64,000 nucleotides of DNA, taken from positions 744,001 to 808,000 of the forward strand of contig NTMA01000002.1 of the NCBI GenBank assembly GCA_002917075.1, written 5' to 3'. The notes beneath the pieces were generated by a model, which was not told the DNA's origin, ran no database searches, and saw only the letters and a list, made by a program, of their open reading frames with translations. The translations under genes were made by a program, and so were the position numbers. Of the stretch, positions 53,937 through 64,000 are shown piece after piece; within the stretch, counting starts at the first letter, position 1; every line of letters starts with the position of its first letter. This stretch comes from Hawksworthiomyces lignivorus (taxonomy: Eukaryota > Ascomycota > Sordariomycetes > Ophiostomatales > Ophiostomataceae).

Positions 53937-56900
53937 GAATTGAAGAGGGGGGAGAGGGAGTGACGATATGGGAGATGAGCGGAGGCTACGTCAGAGGAAG
54001 GTCGGCAGTATCCGCTTTGTAGTGCTTCTTATCTTTCCTGTTCACTGAGGGGGAGAAGAGGAGAAGCGACGATGTTTTTTGATTTTGATTTCTATTGTAT
54101 TGTATTGTATGAAAAAGAGAAATAAGAAAAGACAGAACAAGCAGAAAGGAGAGAAGAAGAGATAAGAAGAGGATATAGGTGCTAGAAAAGGCACGTAGAC
54201 CCTTACTCTTTATTTTGCTCTTCCTCTTGGTTGGCCATCTGGTTATCTCATATCCCAGGCACACACCGTACTCACACGTTCTAGTCTGTATTCTTTGAGC
54301 TTCTTTTTGTTCCTTTGGCGTGGCGAAACCATATCTTTCCAAGTCCCACCATACCCGATAGTATCCTCCTTACAGAGTCACCTGTTTGGTCACTTACACA
54401 CGCACACGCAACGCACGCGCATACGCCTTCACACACTCACGCATGGGAATCAAGATGGGGCTCCATTCATCCTGTCATTTGAGGGCGCCAACGGGCATTC
54501 GCTCGCTTGCTAATGTCGCGTTCCTCTTGTGTCTGTCCTGCTACTGCAAGCGAAATAAATGGCTCCAGCAGAGGGAATGCATCTAGGTGGTCCGGCCAAC
54601 AAAAGGCTTCTTGCGGGCGGCTCTGGTTGGCGAAACAAAAGAGAGACGCCGGGGAGAGGATGGTGACAGGACAAAGGCAGAACGTAACCAAAAAGAAAGC
54701 GGACTGTGCTTGGGCTAGTCGCCTGCCCATTGCCCGTCGGAGAAAGCCACTACGCGGAGTGATGGAACGTTGTCTGTTTGGGCGGCCTAAGTGGCTCCCT
54801 GTCTCCTTTGACTGAAAAAAAAAGAGTGAGGTCATCGGAAGTGACCATCAGGTGGGAGGCTAATTCGGCCGCGGCGGAGGCGGCGGAAATAGACCAGTTC
54901 CTCGGGTGGCGCCAAAGTTTGTCAGAGCTTAAGCATCTCTAGCCTGGCCTATGGTGGTTGTGGTGGTTCTCGAAGCTAATCTGGATGGAAGCCGTGCGCG
55001 ATGACTGCCATGCGCACTGTTCCTTGGATCGACGCCTCGTCTCCCATACTGTATAGCTTCCTGTTTTCGCCGTACTCCGTACTACCCACTGAAACAACGG
55101 GACTATTTTACGGACGTGGAGTAGAGGTAACGTGATCGAGGATGGTTCTCCATGCTGGTTCCATGTGGTATAAGTAACGGAGCAGAGCTCCAGTCAGTGA
55201 ATGGGCTACCAAGAAATTGCTGATTTCTGTGGATTCCGTGACCTACGCCCTGTTCGCAGAGGGACGCGTCCACAGGCGCCATTTTTAACGGAGAGGACTA
55301 TCTTCATCTTAAACAAGCAGCAGAGTGGCTTTAACTATTTTCCAGAGTCACAATTAGGAGCCAAATTCTCCGTTCTGGATTGCAGCTGTCGCTCCGTTAT
55401 AGATATCTTATGTCGGTGCCGGGGCCGGCCAGCTGATGATGAGGGTTTTTTTTTTTTTTTTTGACAATAACGAAAGAATGAATATCACCCCAGCGAATTG
55501 AGAGAAACAAAGCAAACAAGAATAAAAAATTACAAAGAATCTAAAAGACAACTTCGGAAACTGAGATTGCCGAGGAAGAGGTAGACGCGGCATAAAACGA
55601 ACCCAAGACAATTAAATAAAGTCTAGAACTGGCACTTCGGCGACAGAAGGCCTGCACCTAGAGAGGCCTAGAGAAGCGTCAAGCATCCGCCTATAGGCAT
55701 TAGAATATTATTGGTAAGAATTGACATTCCCATCTAGATCTTCTATAAAATGCAATTTATCCCATCCCCTAATGCGCTCCACCAGTGATATGTTTCTCTC
55801 GTAAGAGTGATGCGAAATGCCATGCCGAGTTGCTGATCTGCTTCCTCATCCTTGGCTGAATCAGACGCTTTCATCTGGGAACGTATGTATTCTAGCACAA
55901 GCTGTGGCGTATCAGATCCAGCCACAGGCCTCCCCCCCGTCCGTCTTTTAATGCCAGTTCCTGATTTACTCCGTATCTTACTTACCCTTTCGTACGAGGC
56001 TACTCTGCTCCATTTGGGGTGGGTCCGTCTTTTTCCTTCTTGGACGTGTCCCGAGCTCGTCCAGAGGCAACGTTACAGCCTTCTCAAATTTCAGACGCAC
56101 TCCGTACTACTTACTCACAATCGCTGCATTTCCCCCGTACGTATTACGCCGTACACACAAGCGTACACATGCGTATCATCGAGTAAAAAAATAAAAAAAA
56201 GCAAGAAAACACAAGCAGGAGACCACCACTCCACCGGTGGGACGTACGACCAAGACATGACAAGCGTTAAAATTGCCTGCGGCCCAGCAAAATTCAAGGA
56301 GAGCCTATCAAGCGCTGCTGACTCCCTGGCTCCTGTCTCTCTCTCGCACTCATTCTGACATTCCGAAATAGCCACGCGACAGTCGGAAAGCCTTTCCCTT
56401 TCCTGGCCTTTGGATCTCCAACGTCTTGTCCCCCCTAGCAATTAGTATGCATAAGCTTTTGTAGCCCGTACTTGGAGCTGCCCCAAGCATATGTAGATGA
56501 CTTGCTCTGACTGTGTGTTTCTTTGGAGGGTCTCCCCACCTGGACTGGCTTGTTTCGTTTTACGAATAATACCTGATCCCTGGATCTGCCCGTGTGCTGC
56601 TTGTCCTGTTTCTTACGCCGTAGTTCGTACTCTCTCGTATTGTGAAAATTGGAGTAGCTCTTCTGTCGTTGGGCCTTCCTTGTAGCCAAAGGGACCGTGT
56701 TTCTATTTTCTCCATACCGCGTTTCCTCTTCAATCGTCTGCGGGCTTTTTTTCAGCCCCGATCCTAGCCCCTAGGCTTAGTAGCCTCTTTTTTTTCTTTT
56801 TTTTTTTTCTGTGTAGGCCTTCGTCTCTCGCATATTGACTTGCTTTTTCTCGTAATTAAATGTTATATGGTGTACCTTAACTTCATATACGCATATCTGT

Positions 56901-58926
56901 TGTTCTATTATGGCTCTTTAGCTAGAGACGCTTCTATTTACCAATTGCATTCAACCATTGACGACCTTCCCACCTCTGCACTATTCCACCTTTTCCCCTT
57001 TTTTGGCTCTTGTCAGTCTCTTTTACCTTCTTGCTCGTCCCGCTTGCTTGATCTTTAATTCTCCTTGCGGCACGCGTGCGGCCGTCTCTCTCTCTCTCTG
57101 TGCCTCCTCCCTTCCCTCTCTCTCACTCCCCTCCCTTACTTCTGCTGCTTCGTTCTGCTATCTCGATGCATTCGTAGATTCTTAGATATACCCCAGGCAC
57201 GACCTACTGGGACAATTGGAGGCTATGCTGCTTGACCACCTCTCCCCTCTCTCCAGCTTACCACCACCAAAAGCAGCGCGGGTTGTGGGTTGAGTCCACT
57301 GTCTCTTGTGCTTCTCCGGTTCCCTCCTTCCGCTCTCCTCTGTCGGCTACGCCTGTAAGATCCACGCTCAAGCTAAAGTCTTCGATCTTCGACCTTGTTT
57401 TTGCCCGGGTCGTCCCTCTGTTTTCTTTCGCCCACGCCCCCAAATACACCACCCCCTCTGCTTCACCCACGACTTCTTGGCTCTGCTTGTGAGCCGCTCT
57501 CTCTTGACCTTGTCTAGAGAGGCCATCTATTATTTCTTCTCCAGGGGGGGCTCTCTCTGCGCCTGCAGACTGCCAGGACAGTATATCCCCTCTCTCCTGT
57601 CGGCCGCTTCACTTTCGGATCCGGACCTCTCATATACTTCTGCCCAGTCTCGTCATTCTGTCTTTATATTTCTTGCCCCTGCTCCTCTTGGTTTATTTGC
57701 ACTTTATCAAATATAGCAAAGTGAGAGCACGGCCTTCCAGACCCAGCCAGAACGCGTGGCCTCTCGAGAGGAGGCTTTTTTGGCCTTGTTTCTGGTTAAT
57801 AGACTGGCCCATCGTGACGGGAGAAGATCGCGCAAAAAAGAGGCCCAGAGGGCAAAATAAAACACGCCCACGCCAAGGTTGACAACAATAACACCAGTAG
57901 CTTCCTTGGTCGCTCATCTGCACCCCCCATATTCGCTCTCTTAAGGGGGCCGCTGCATTTCTGAATCTCTCCTACAGGGCAGCCTTATTGTCCCGTCTTG
58001 CCGCGCACCCTCTTCAGTTGCTCTCTCTGAATTTTTTTTTCCCTCGTCTCTCGCTTATACCTACAGTGAGTGTTGGATATTCAGAAGAGACGAGACAACG
58101 GACGCTCTCCTCCTGCTACATCCAGTTTGTTCTCTTATCCAGACTTCTTATTCAGCCGCTTAACGTTTCTTCCTCTCATATTTGTTTCAAATTCTTCAGT
58201 CTTCCTTTTTGATCCCGTTCTTGTGTCTTTTCCTCCTTCCTCTTTCTTCCACAAGCACCAGAGAGAGTGGAAAGGCGGCCCAGTTCTTTTATTTGGTGCT
58301 GGTCTGGGATCCTTTCCTTTGCACACTCACTAAGAGAGATACCACCACCACTAATACGATCTGCTACCTTTACCAAAGGCAAGGAGACTGCTACCACTAC
58401 CACGACCACGACCACGACCACGACCACATCCACATACCACTTGCTCCCTCAGTCTGTCCCATCCACCCCCCTTTCCTTTGCCCTACTACATACATACTAC
58501 AAACCACCCAGCCCACTGGGCCACGTTCTACCCGACGCTCGTTGCTGTTGTTGTCCCATTCATCCCCAGCCCTCGTATACAGACGCTATTTGTCTCACCA
58601 CAAACGCCATCTGGGCTCTGCACCGGCTTGCCTCTGCAACGATCTCCAGAAGGTTCCCACTTGCTTTGAATTTGCCTCCTCTTTCTCTCTCTCTCCCACA
58701 GCTATTGTGCTCGCTGTCTCCTCCGTCCTTGGTCTTCTTCGTCTTCGGTGTCGCCTTCCCTCTTTCGTTATACATCGCCGGATAACCGTTAAATTGTCAT
58801 GACCCTCCTGCTCCACCGCTGTCTTCTCTTTTCTCTTTCTTCGCTCTCTTTCTCCTCCTTCTCTTCTTCTTCTTCTTCTTCTTCTCCTTTCCTCTTCCCG
58901 TCAAGCCCGTCTCGTGCAGACTTGTC
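53937..58926. promoter_or_regulatory. Five-kilobase divergent intergenic region of the GlcNAc cluster
   Basis: Lies between the start codons of the deaminase (minus) and the hexokinase-like gene (plus). No ORF resembles a known protein; in particular no GlcNAc-6-P deacetylase or GH3 hexosaminidase remnant is visible. From about 56740 the plus strand is strongly pyrimidine-rich (TCTCTC and TTCTTC tracts to 58890), as in long fungal 5' leaders, and contains a (CCACGA)n run at 58395-58432. A core CGCAAAA site (57831-57837) resembles the NDT80-type element CRCAAAW; a single match of this length is weak evidence. Confidence 0.55.
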
Positions 58927-60982
58927 ATGCAGCCACTCGCTTCTGTCATGACGAACCTTCGCAACGCCCTCATCGCCGCCGTCAAGTCCCTTATGAAGGG
59001 CAAGTCGTTTCTCAAGGCCTTGTTTGCCTTCTGGATCAGCCCGTCAACCTTTGAGAGGAGGAGACGCCGTGCCGGCCCGACAGCAGGACAGGGATCTTCT
59101 TCGCGGGAGGCCGATGGCGCTGAACATGCTCCCTCGGCGTCCAGCACGACCAGCCCGCCGACGTCGCCAGCATCCATATCCAAAAACTATTTCACAGCAG
59201 TTGCCATTCCGCCTTCTTCGCCGGGGCCGCAGCTCAGCTTAGATGACTTCATCCGGGAAGCCGAGCGGCTGCTGCTGGACCCGGTCCAGGGCGACCATCT
59301 GCGCGCGTTTGCCGGCCAGCTCAAGGTCCAGTTCCGGCACGGCCTGCTGAACAACCCGGCCTGCATGCTACCGTCGTACAACCACCAGCTGCCCAACGGC
59401 CATGAGCGCGGCCGCTTCTTGTCCCTAGACGTGGGCGGCTCGACGCTGCGAGTAGCCCTCATCGAATTGAGCGGCCGGAGCGAGCAGCAGCAGGACGCAG
59501 ATCCTGCTCCCCAGGACGAAGAGTCTGCCAATGGCCTGCACATTCTGAGCATGGAGTCATTCAAGATTACGCCAGAGCTCAAGCAGCTGGAGGGCATGGA
59601 CTTCTTCGACTGGATGGCGGCTCGCATCATTGAGACGATCAGCAAAGTAGAGGGGGTGAAGAGCGGCGACCAGCGCGATTTCCCGCTTCCCATGGGCCTG
59701 GCTTGGAGTTTCCCGATTGAGTAAGTATTTTTTTTTTTTGCCCGCACTTTCCCCGAAAACTACAAATCAAGCTGACTCATTAGGCAAACCTCCCTCCGCG
59801 GCGGCATGCTGCAGAGCATGGGTAAGGGCTTCTTGGCTGCCGACTCCCTCCTCGGCCAGGACCTAGGTGACATCATCGAGGCGGCGTGCCTGGCCCGGGG
59901 CCTGCATGTCCAGCTGGCGGCTATCGTTAATGACTCGACTGCCGCCCTGCTGTCTCAGGCGTACGTACACGCGGCCACCCGCTTCGGACTAATCCTCGGC
60001 ACTGGTGTCAACATCGCTGTGCACATGCCCGTGCCCACGGTGGGCCGCGCCAAGTTCGGCCAGCGCCCCGCCGCCTGGTTCGAGCAGGCCAGCCACGTCA
60101 TCATCAACACCGAGCTCGGCATGTTCGGCCACGGCATCCTGCCCGTGACACGGTGGGACGCCTTGCTGAACGCTGGTCACCCAAAGCCCGAGTTCCAGCC
60201 GCTCGAGCACATGGTCTCTGGTTACTACCTCGGCGAGGTGTGCCGCTTCGCGCTCCTGGAGGCTGTCGAGACTGCCGGCCTCTTCGGCGGCGTCGCCCCA
60301 CCGTCTCTTCTCGTACCCTACGCCCTGAGCACCGAGACCCTGTCTACAATTGAAAGGTAAGCCATCATATGCAGCGCGATTTTTTTGAGAAGCATTCTCT
60401 TGTACTGACAGCTACGACAGTGACGAATCTGCCACGCTCAAGACGGCTATTGACGTCTTCCAGAAGGAGCACCCCTCTGCCGTTCCCCCCACGATCGAGG
60501 ACATCCGCGTCGTGCGCGCACTCGCTTCGCTCATCTCGCAGCGGTCCGCGGCGATCGTAGCCGCGTCCGTGTTCGCGCTGTGGGATCTCAAGGCGGCGAC
60601 GGAGAAGGAATTCTTGCTAGACTCTGAGGCAACCAATGGAACCACCACCGCCGATGGTGCCAAGGATGCTATGCAGACCCGCCCGGCCCAAGCACATGCC
60701 GACGACGCCCGCGCAGAGCTCAGCATCGTGCATGAGCGGACGGTGGTGGCGTTCAACGGCTCGGTCATCGAGCGGTATCCACACTACCTAGAGCGCTGCC
60801 AGGCGGCGATCAACTCGCTTGTCGCGGTGGCATCGATGCCCCTACCGCAAAACGGTAACGCGAACGGCAAGCACCACGAGCCACAGCAGGTAGAGGCCCC
60901 AGCTGGCACAGTCGACCTAGTACCGGCCAAGGAGAGCTCGCTACTTGGCGCCGCCGTGGCCCTGGCGTGTCTTAGAGCGTGA
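58927..60982 (+). CDS. hxk3: Divergent hexokinase, probable GlcNAc kinase
   Basis: Exons 58927-59720, 59784-60356 and 60412-60982 give 645 residues. The N-terminus (about 100 residues) is a basic, low-complexity extension. Hexokinase motifs are present but altered: FLSLDVGGSTLRVALIEL (phosphate 1, usually GGTNFRV) near 167, LPMGLAWSFPIEQTSLRGG, VNDSTAALLSQAY with the catalytic Asp near 315, and LILGTGVNIAVHMP. INTELGMFG is close to the glucose-contact Asn-Glu motif. Relatives include GlcNAc kinases of fungal NAG clusters and the regulatory XprF-type proteins; the neighbours favour GlcNAc kinase. Gln/Ala/Glu-rich insertion near 60600-60720. Confident on family, moderate on function. Confidence 0.85.
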
Positions 60983-61701
60983 TATATACTATAATCTCTT
61001 AATATCTTCCCCGGCATTTCATCCTACTTTTATACCCGATTTTGACTCTACCCATTCCTCCGGGTTGTGGTACAGCCCATCTATAAATAGAAGCTTTGCT
61101 TTTTTTTTTTTTTTGTTCTAGTATTTATTTTATTATTGTGTTATTTTCTGTTTCGTTGTCATTGGCAAGCCTCATGAATTTTTGCTGCATTTTCCTCGAC
61201 TTGGGAGAGATAAAGGAATCCTTAAGTGACTGGACTGGGGACATGGCTTAGGGCTTTGGGGATCAAGAATCGTGGATATAAAACCAAAAACTGGCGTTTG
61301 AGCATATAAGGTGGAAAGTCAATGATAAAACATAAATCAAGTAACACATCAAGAAACGAAAGATAGACCAAATCATGACCAAGGCAACGATCACCGCACA
61401 AGCATCCCTATAAAAATATGACTAAAGGGCAGTATAGGTATAATAACGCTCGTTTCCTGGCCAGGAACCCTCGCTTATGATTTTCAAAACAAAACCCAAA
61501 CTTGCAAAACAGGTATGAGATAAAAGATGTACACAGGAGTGACCCAGAAAAGAACCCACAGCATCCAACGCCTCGTCGTGTGGTATATAAAACAACCGCG
61601 GAAATCACTTGTCCATTTTCCAAGGGATGGCATCCAAGCACCAATCCCAAACAAATGCCAGGATCATAATTTACAAGACCAAAAGAGAGAAGAAATTAGG
61701 T
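60983..61701. other. Convergent 3' region
   Basis: Between the hexokinase and NDT80-type genes; contains a T-run (61101-61114). No gene seen. Confidence 0.5.
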
Positions 61702-63766
61702 TCATTCGGCGGCAAAGTACCGCTTAGTTTTGTTGCGCACTTGCTGCGCTTTCACCTCTGGCGGAATTAAAGTGTGGTGTACTACATGAGGGCGGTAAAT
61801 TGCATCAACCGGCGGCATCCTAAGAAGAAAGGACCAAGCGTGGTTAGCACGAAGCTGCTTCATTGCTCAGGAGATAGAAATTTTGATGTACTCACCAGTC
61901 GTCGAGACTCAGAGGGAAATACTCGTAGAGCAGATCGCCATTCTCAAAAGCACTTTCGAGTTGCGCCCCAACTGCGCTTATCGCGCTGCCTGTGACAGCC
62001 GGCGCTGCTGCTGGTGTTGATGCAGGTACTGATATGGATGATCTGCCTCCTAAGCCATGATACGGTGGGCTGCTCGACGGCGGATCTGTTCCGACACGGT
62101 TCGGGCTGCGTTCGTCTTCCGAGAGGGAGAGGTTGAGAGGCACTGCAGCGCTATTTGAGCGTTGCTGGTGGTGTGGTTGGGATGGCAGCGTTTGCATTGA
62201 CATTGCGGCCGCCCTGGAAGGAGCGTCATTGGACCATGCCGGTACGGGGGGCCGTGTTAGCGTTGGAGACAAGGCCACTTTCTTCGCTGGGTGTGAATTT
62301 TGCTGGGGATAGGTCTGAGACCAATCGCTCGGCTGCTGCAACCGCTGTTAGCAAAGACTAGACATGTAAGGGAAAGACTTAATGAAGCAGTCTCAAACAG
62401 TACCTGCATGGTGCCAAGCACATTGTATCGCTGGAAATTCTGGGCCATGTCCACACCGCTGCTATTGCTTCGGTGTTGTTGCTGTGGGTGCAAAGAACCG
62501 TCAATATTTCCATTAGAGGAGATTGCGTGGCGATCAAGTTGCTGCTGGTGCTGCTGGTGCTGCTGGTGCTGCTGTTGCTGATGCTGCTGCTGTTGTTGCT
62601 GCTGTTGATGCTGTTTCTTATCAACATTAGTACTGCTGCCTGTCAGAGGAACATCGCGACGGCTGACAAAATTGCGCGGGCTGCGGCCGCGCACAATGAC
62701 GGGTCCAGACTGGATCTCGGCGATCTTCAGCCACTCGCCGTCGCTCCCTGTGCCACTACCCGGCTTGACGCGAGCAAGAAGATTGATCTGCACGACGTAA
62801 TGCTGCTGCTGACCCTTGCGGCGACCGTTGTTTGCGGTCGCATGCTTGAATTGTAGACGCTTCCACGACACAGGAACCGAGACGCGGCCGTTGTCCAGTT
62901 CTTGACCGTTTGCGAGATCGATGGGCATATTGGGTGGTGATCCAGCTGCTTTGGTTTCTTCATTTTGCTGGGCACTTCCGTTTCCGTTGCTAGCATTGTT
63001 GTTGGCGCTGTTCGCGGCTGTGCTCTTCCAGGGAATGCAGATGATCTCGGTGGGCTTGCCTTCGATGCTTTCGACGGCAGAAATGGAGGCAGCCAGCTCT
63101 AGTACCGCAACCTGCCGCCCCTGGTCAGTGACGGCGTGCGTGACCTGGCGCGGTAGTGTTATCTGGCCAGAGCACCACCAGAGATTGCGGCGGTAGCAGG
63201 TCAGCTCAAGAGGGCGGCCCGTATTCTCTGTGGAGTAGACATCCTCGGCTAGGAAGAACATGCCAAAAAGCTCAGCGCTCATGGCGGGCTCGACAAACTG
63301 GCTAGACTCGTCGACGACGGCGGCCTTGATCACAGGTGCAGAAAAGCCGAGAAGCTTGTTGTCTAGAGCGTCTTCTTGCGGCGACGCAGACTCGAGGAAG
63401 CCCTCATGGTCAGGCGGCGCTAGCTCATAAGGCCGGCCTGTCGTTGCAGCTGAATAAGGAAATGGATCCTCAAATGTCGTCGAAAAAGTTTCGAAGTCGT
63501 AAGATGGGGTAAATGGCAGCGAAGGGAGGCCATTGACGTTATCGCTTCTGTAAAATTAGAAGGGATGCGAACATAGGGAGAGCAGGAGAGAAATGTGAAC
63601 ACAAAACGCACAGAAGAGCTTCGTCAAAGGCGATGTCCTGGTCAAAGGCGTCAAGACTCAGGCCGCCTGCATTTGTTTGGTGATTCACGGTGACTCCGAG
63701 ACCTAATGCGTCGGCGCCAGAGACAGCTGCCACGGAGAGGCCCGGCATAGAATTGTATGCGGCCAT
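61702..63766 (-). CDS. ron1: NDT80/PhoG-domain transcription factor (RON1-like)
   Basis: Exons 63766-63612, 63547-62404, 62344-61896 and 61819-61702 give 621 residues. The p53-like NDT80 DNA-binding domain covers about residues 100-350: FFLAEDVYSTENTGRPLELT, CYRRNLWWCSGQITLPR, VPVSWKRLQFKHATANNGRR, QQHYVVQINLLARV and IVRGRSPRNFVSRRDVPLTG. A His/Gln-rich tract (62535-62612) follows. The end WMPPVDAIYRPHVVHH, found in relatives, is restored only by the last intron. In Trichoderma an NDT80-type factor (RON1) sits in and controls the GlcNAc catabolic cluster; the adjacent kinase and deaminase make this the best match. Other fungal paralogues (VIB-1/XprG, FSD-1) are alternatives. Confidence 0.9.
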
Positions 63767-64000
63767 TGTCGCATGGTGGACGCCGAATAGGTGGGGAACG
63801 CAGTTCGTCGCAGGAAAGTTCGGTTGGTTGTGACAAAATGGCGAAAAGAGAGGAATGAGACCGCTGGGAAGAGGCGCGGAGCTATGGGAAAAAGAAGTGT
63901 TCCCTTTTGTCCCGCCCTCTGAATTTTGGGGGTCTGTTCGGTTTGGTAGGACCTTCGGATCGCACGCTTCTTTTCCCTTTTTACCCCAGGTCCGGGGGGG
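63767..64000. promoter_or_regulatory. Promoter side of the NDT80-type gene
   Basis: Only 234 bp before the window edge. No distinct motif assigned. Confidence 0.4.

Noticed and set aside
62535..62612. CRISPR-like or satellite array
   Set aside because: It is the in-frame CAG/CAT run coding the Gln/His tract of the NDT80-type factor.
63985..64000. Telomere or G-rich end at the window edge
   Set aside because: Only a short G-run; no TTAGGG repeat.

Overview
The window is nuclear DNA of a filamentous ascomycete (Pezizomycotina), most likely a Sordariomycete. The evidence is short GT-AG introns of about 48-130 nt, several Zn(II)2Cys6 regulators, a non-reducing polyketide synthase, HET, 2EXR and ankyrin/STAND-type genes, fungal PEX14, and an NDT80-domain regulator beside GlcNAc-catabolic genes. 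Species cannot be named from this sequence alone. Exon joins were made by eye from frame, GT-AG sites and family conservation.

Layout. 1-3165 is the C-terminal part of a non-reducing PKS (AT end-PT-ACP-TE) cut by the window edge. An initiator tRNA-Met (3653-3724, minus) and a dead HET-domain gene (4915-6460) follow. 7890-13894 holds an MFS transporter and a tail-to-tail Zn2Cys6 regulator whose zinc cluster is spread over three exons, one only 17 nt long. 15269-25431 resembles an aromatic-compound catabolic block: alpha/beta hydrolase, salicylate-hydroxylase-like monooxygenase, Zn2Cys6 regulator (pseudogene), haloacetate-dehalogenase-like hydrolase and UbiD/Fdc1-like decarboxylase (pseudogene). 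25-42 kb is accessory, AT-richer DNA: transposon-end-like repeats, dispersed repeats, a large palindrome, a broken secreted CBM-like gene, a STAND-type/ankyrin gene, an ankyrin gene, a 2EXR gene with one internal TAG, and orphan ORFs. 42.2-46.9 kb is a compact GC-rich trio: TfdB/PheA-type monooxygenase, Zn2Cys6 regulator and RidA-like protein. 47.7-63.8 kb looks like conserved core genome: PEX14 (with a 7-nt microexon), an HSL-type hydrolase, then glucosamine-6-phosphate deaminase, a divergent hexokinase and an NDT80-type regulator. The last three match the fungal GlcNAc catabolic cluster (dam1-hxk3-ron1).

Most striking is a group of broken genes between about 5 and 39 kb. Eleven of the 14 premature stops I can place confidently are TAG, often where the family has Gln or Trp. 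This fits CpA-to-TpA (RIP-like) mutation. Two loci (27.2-27.9 kb and 38.5-39.3 kb) show no frameshift and only lesions that A-to-I mRNA editing, known in Sordariomycetes, could in principle reverse. That idea is speculative and testable with perithecial RNA.
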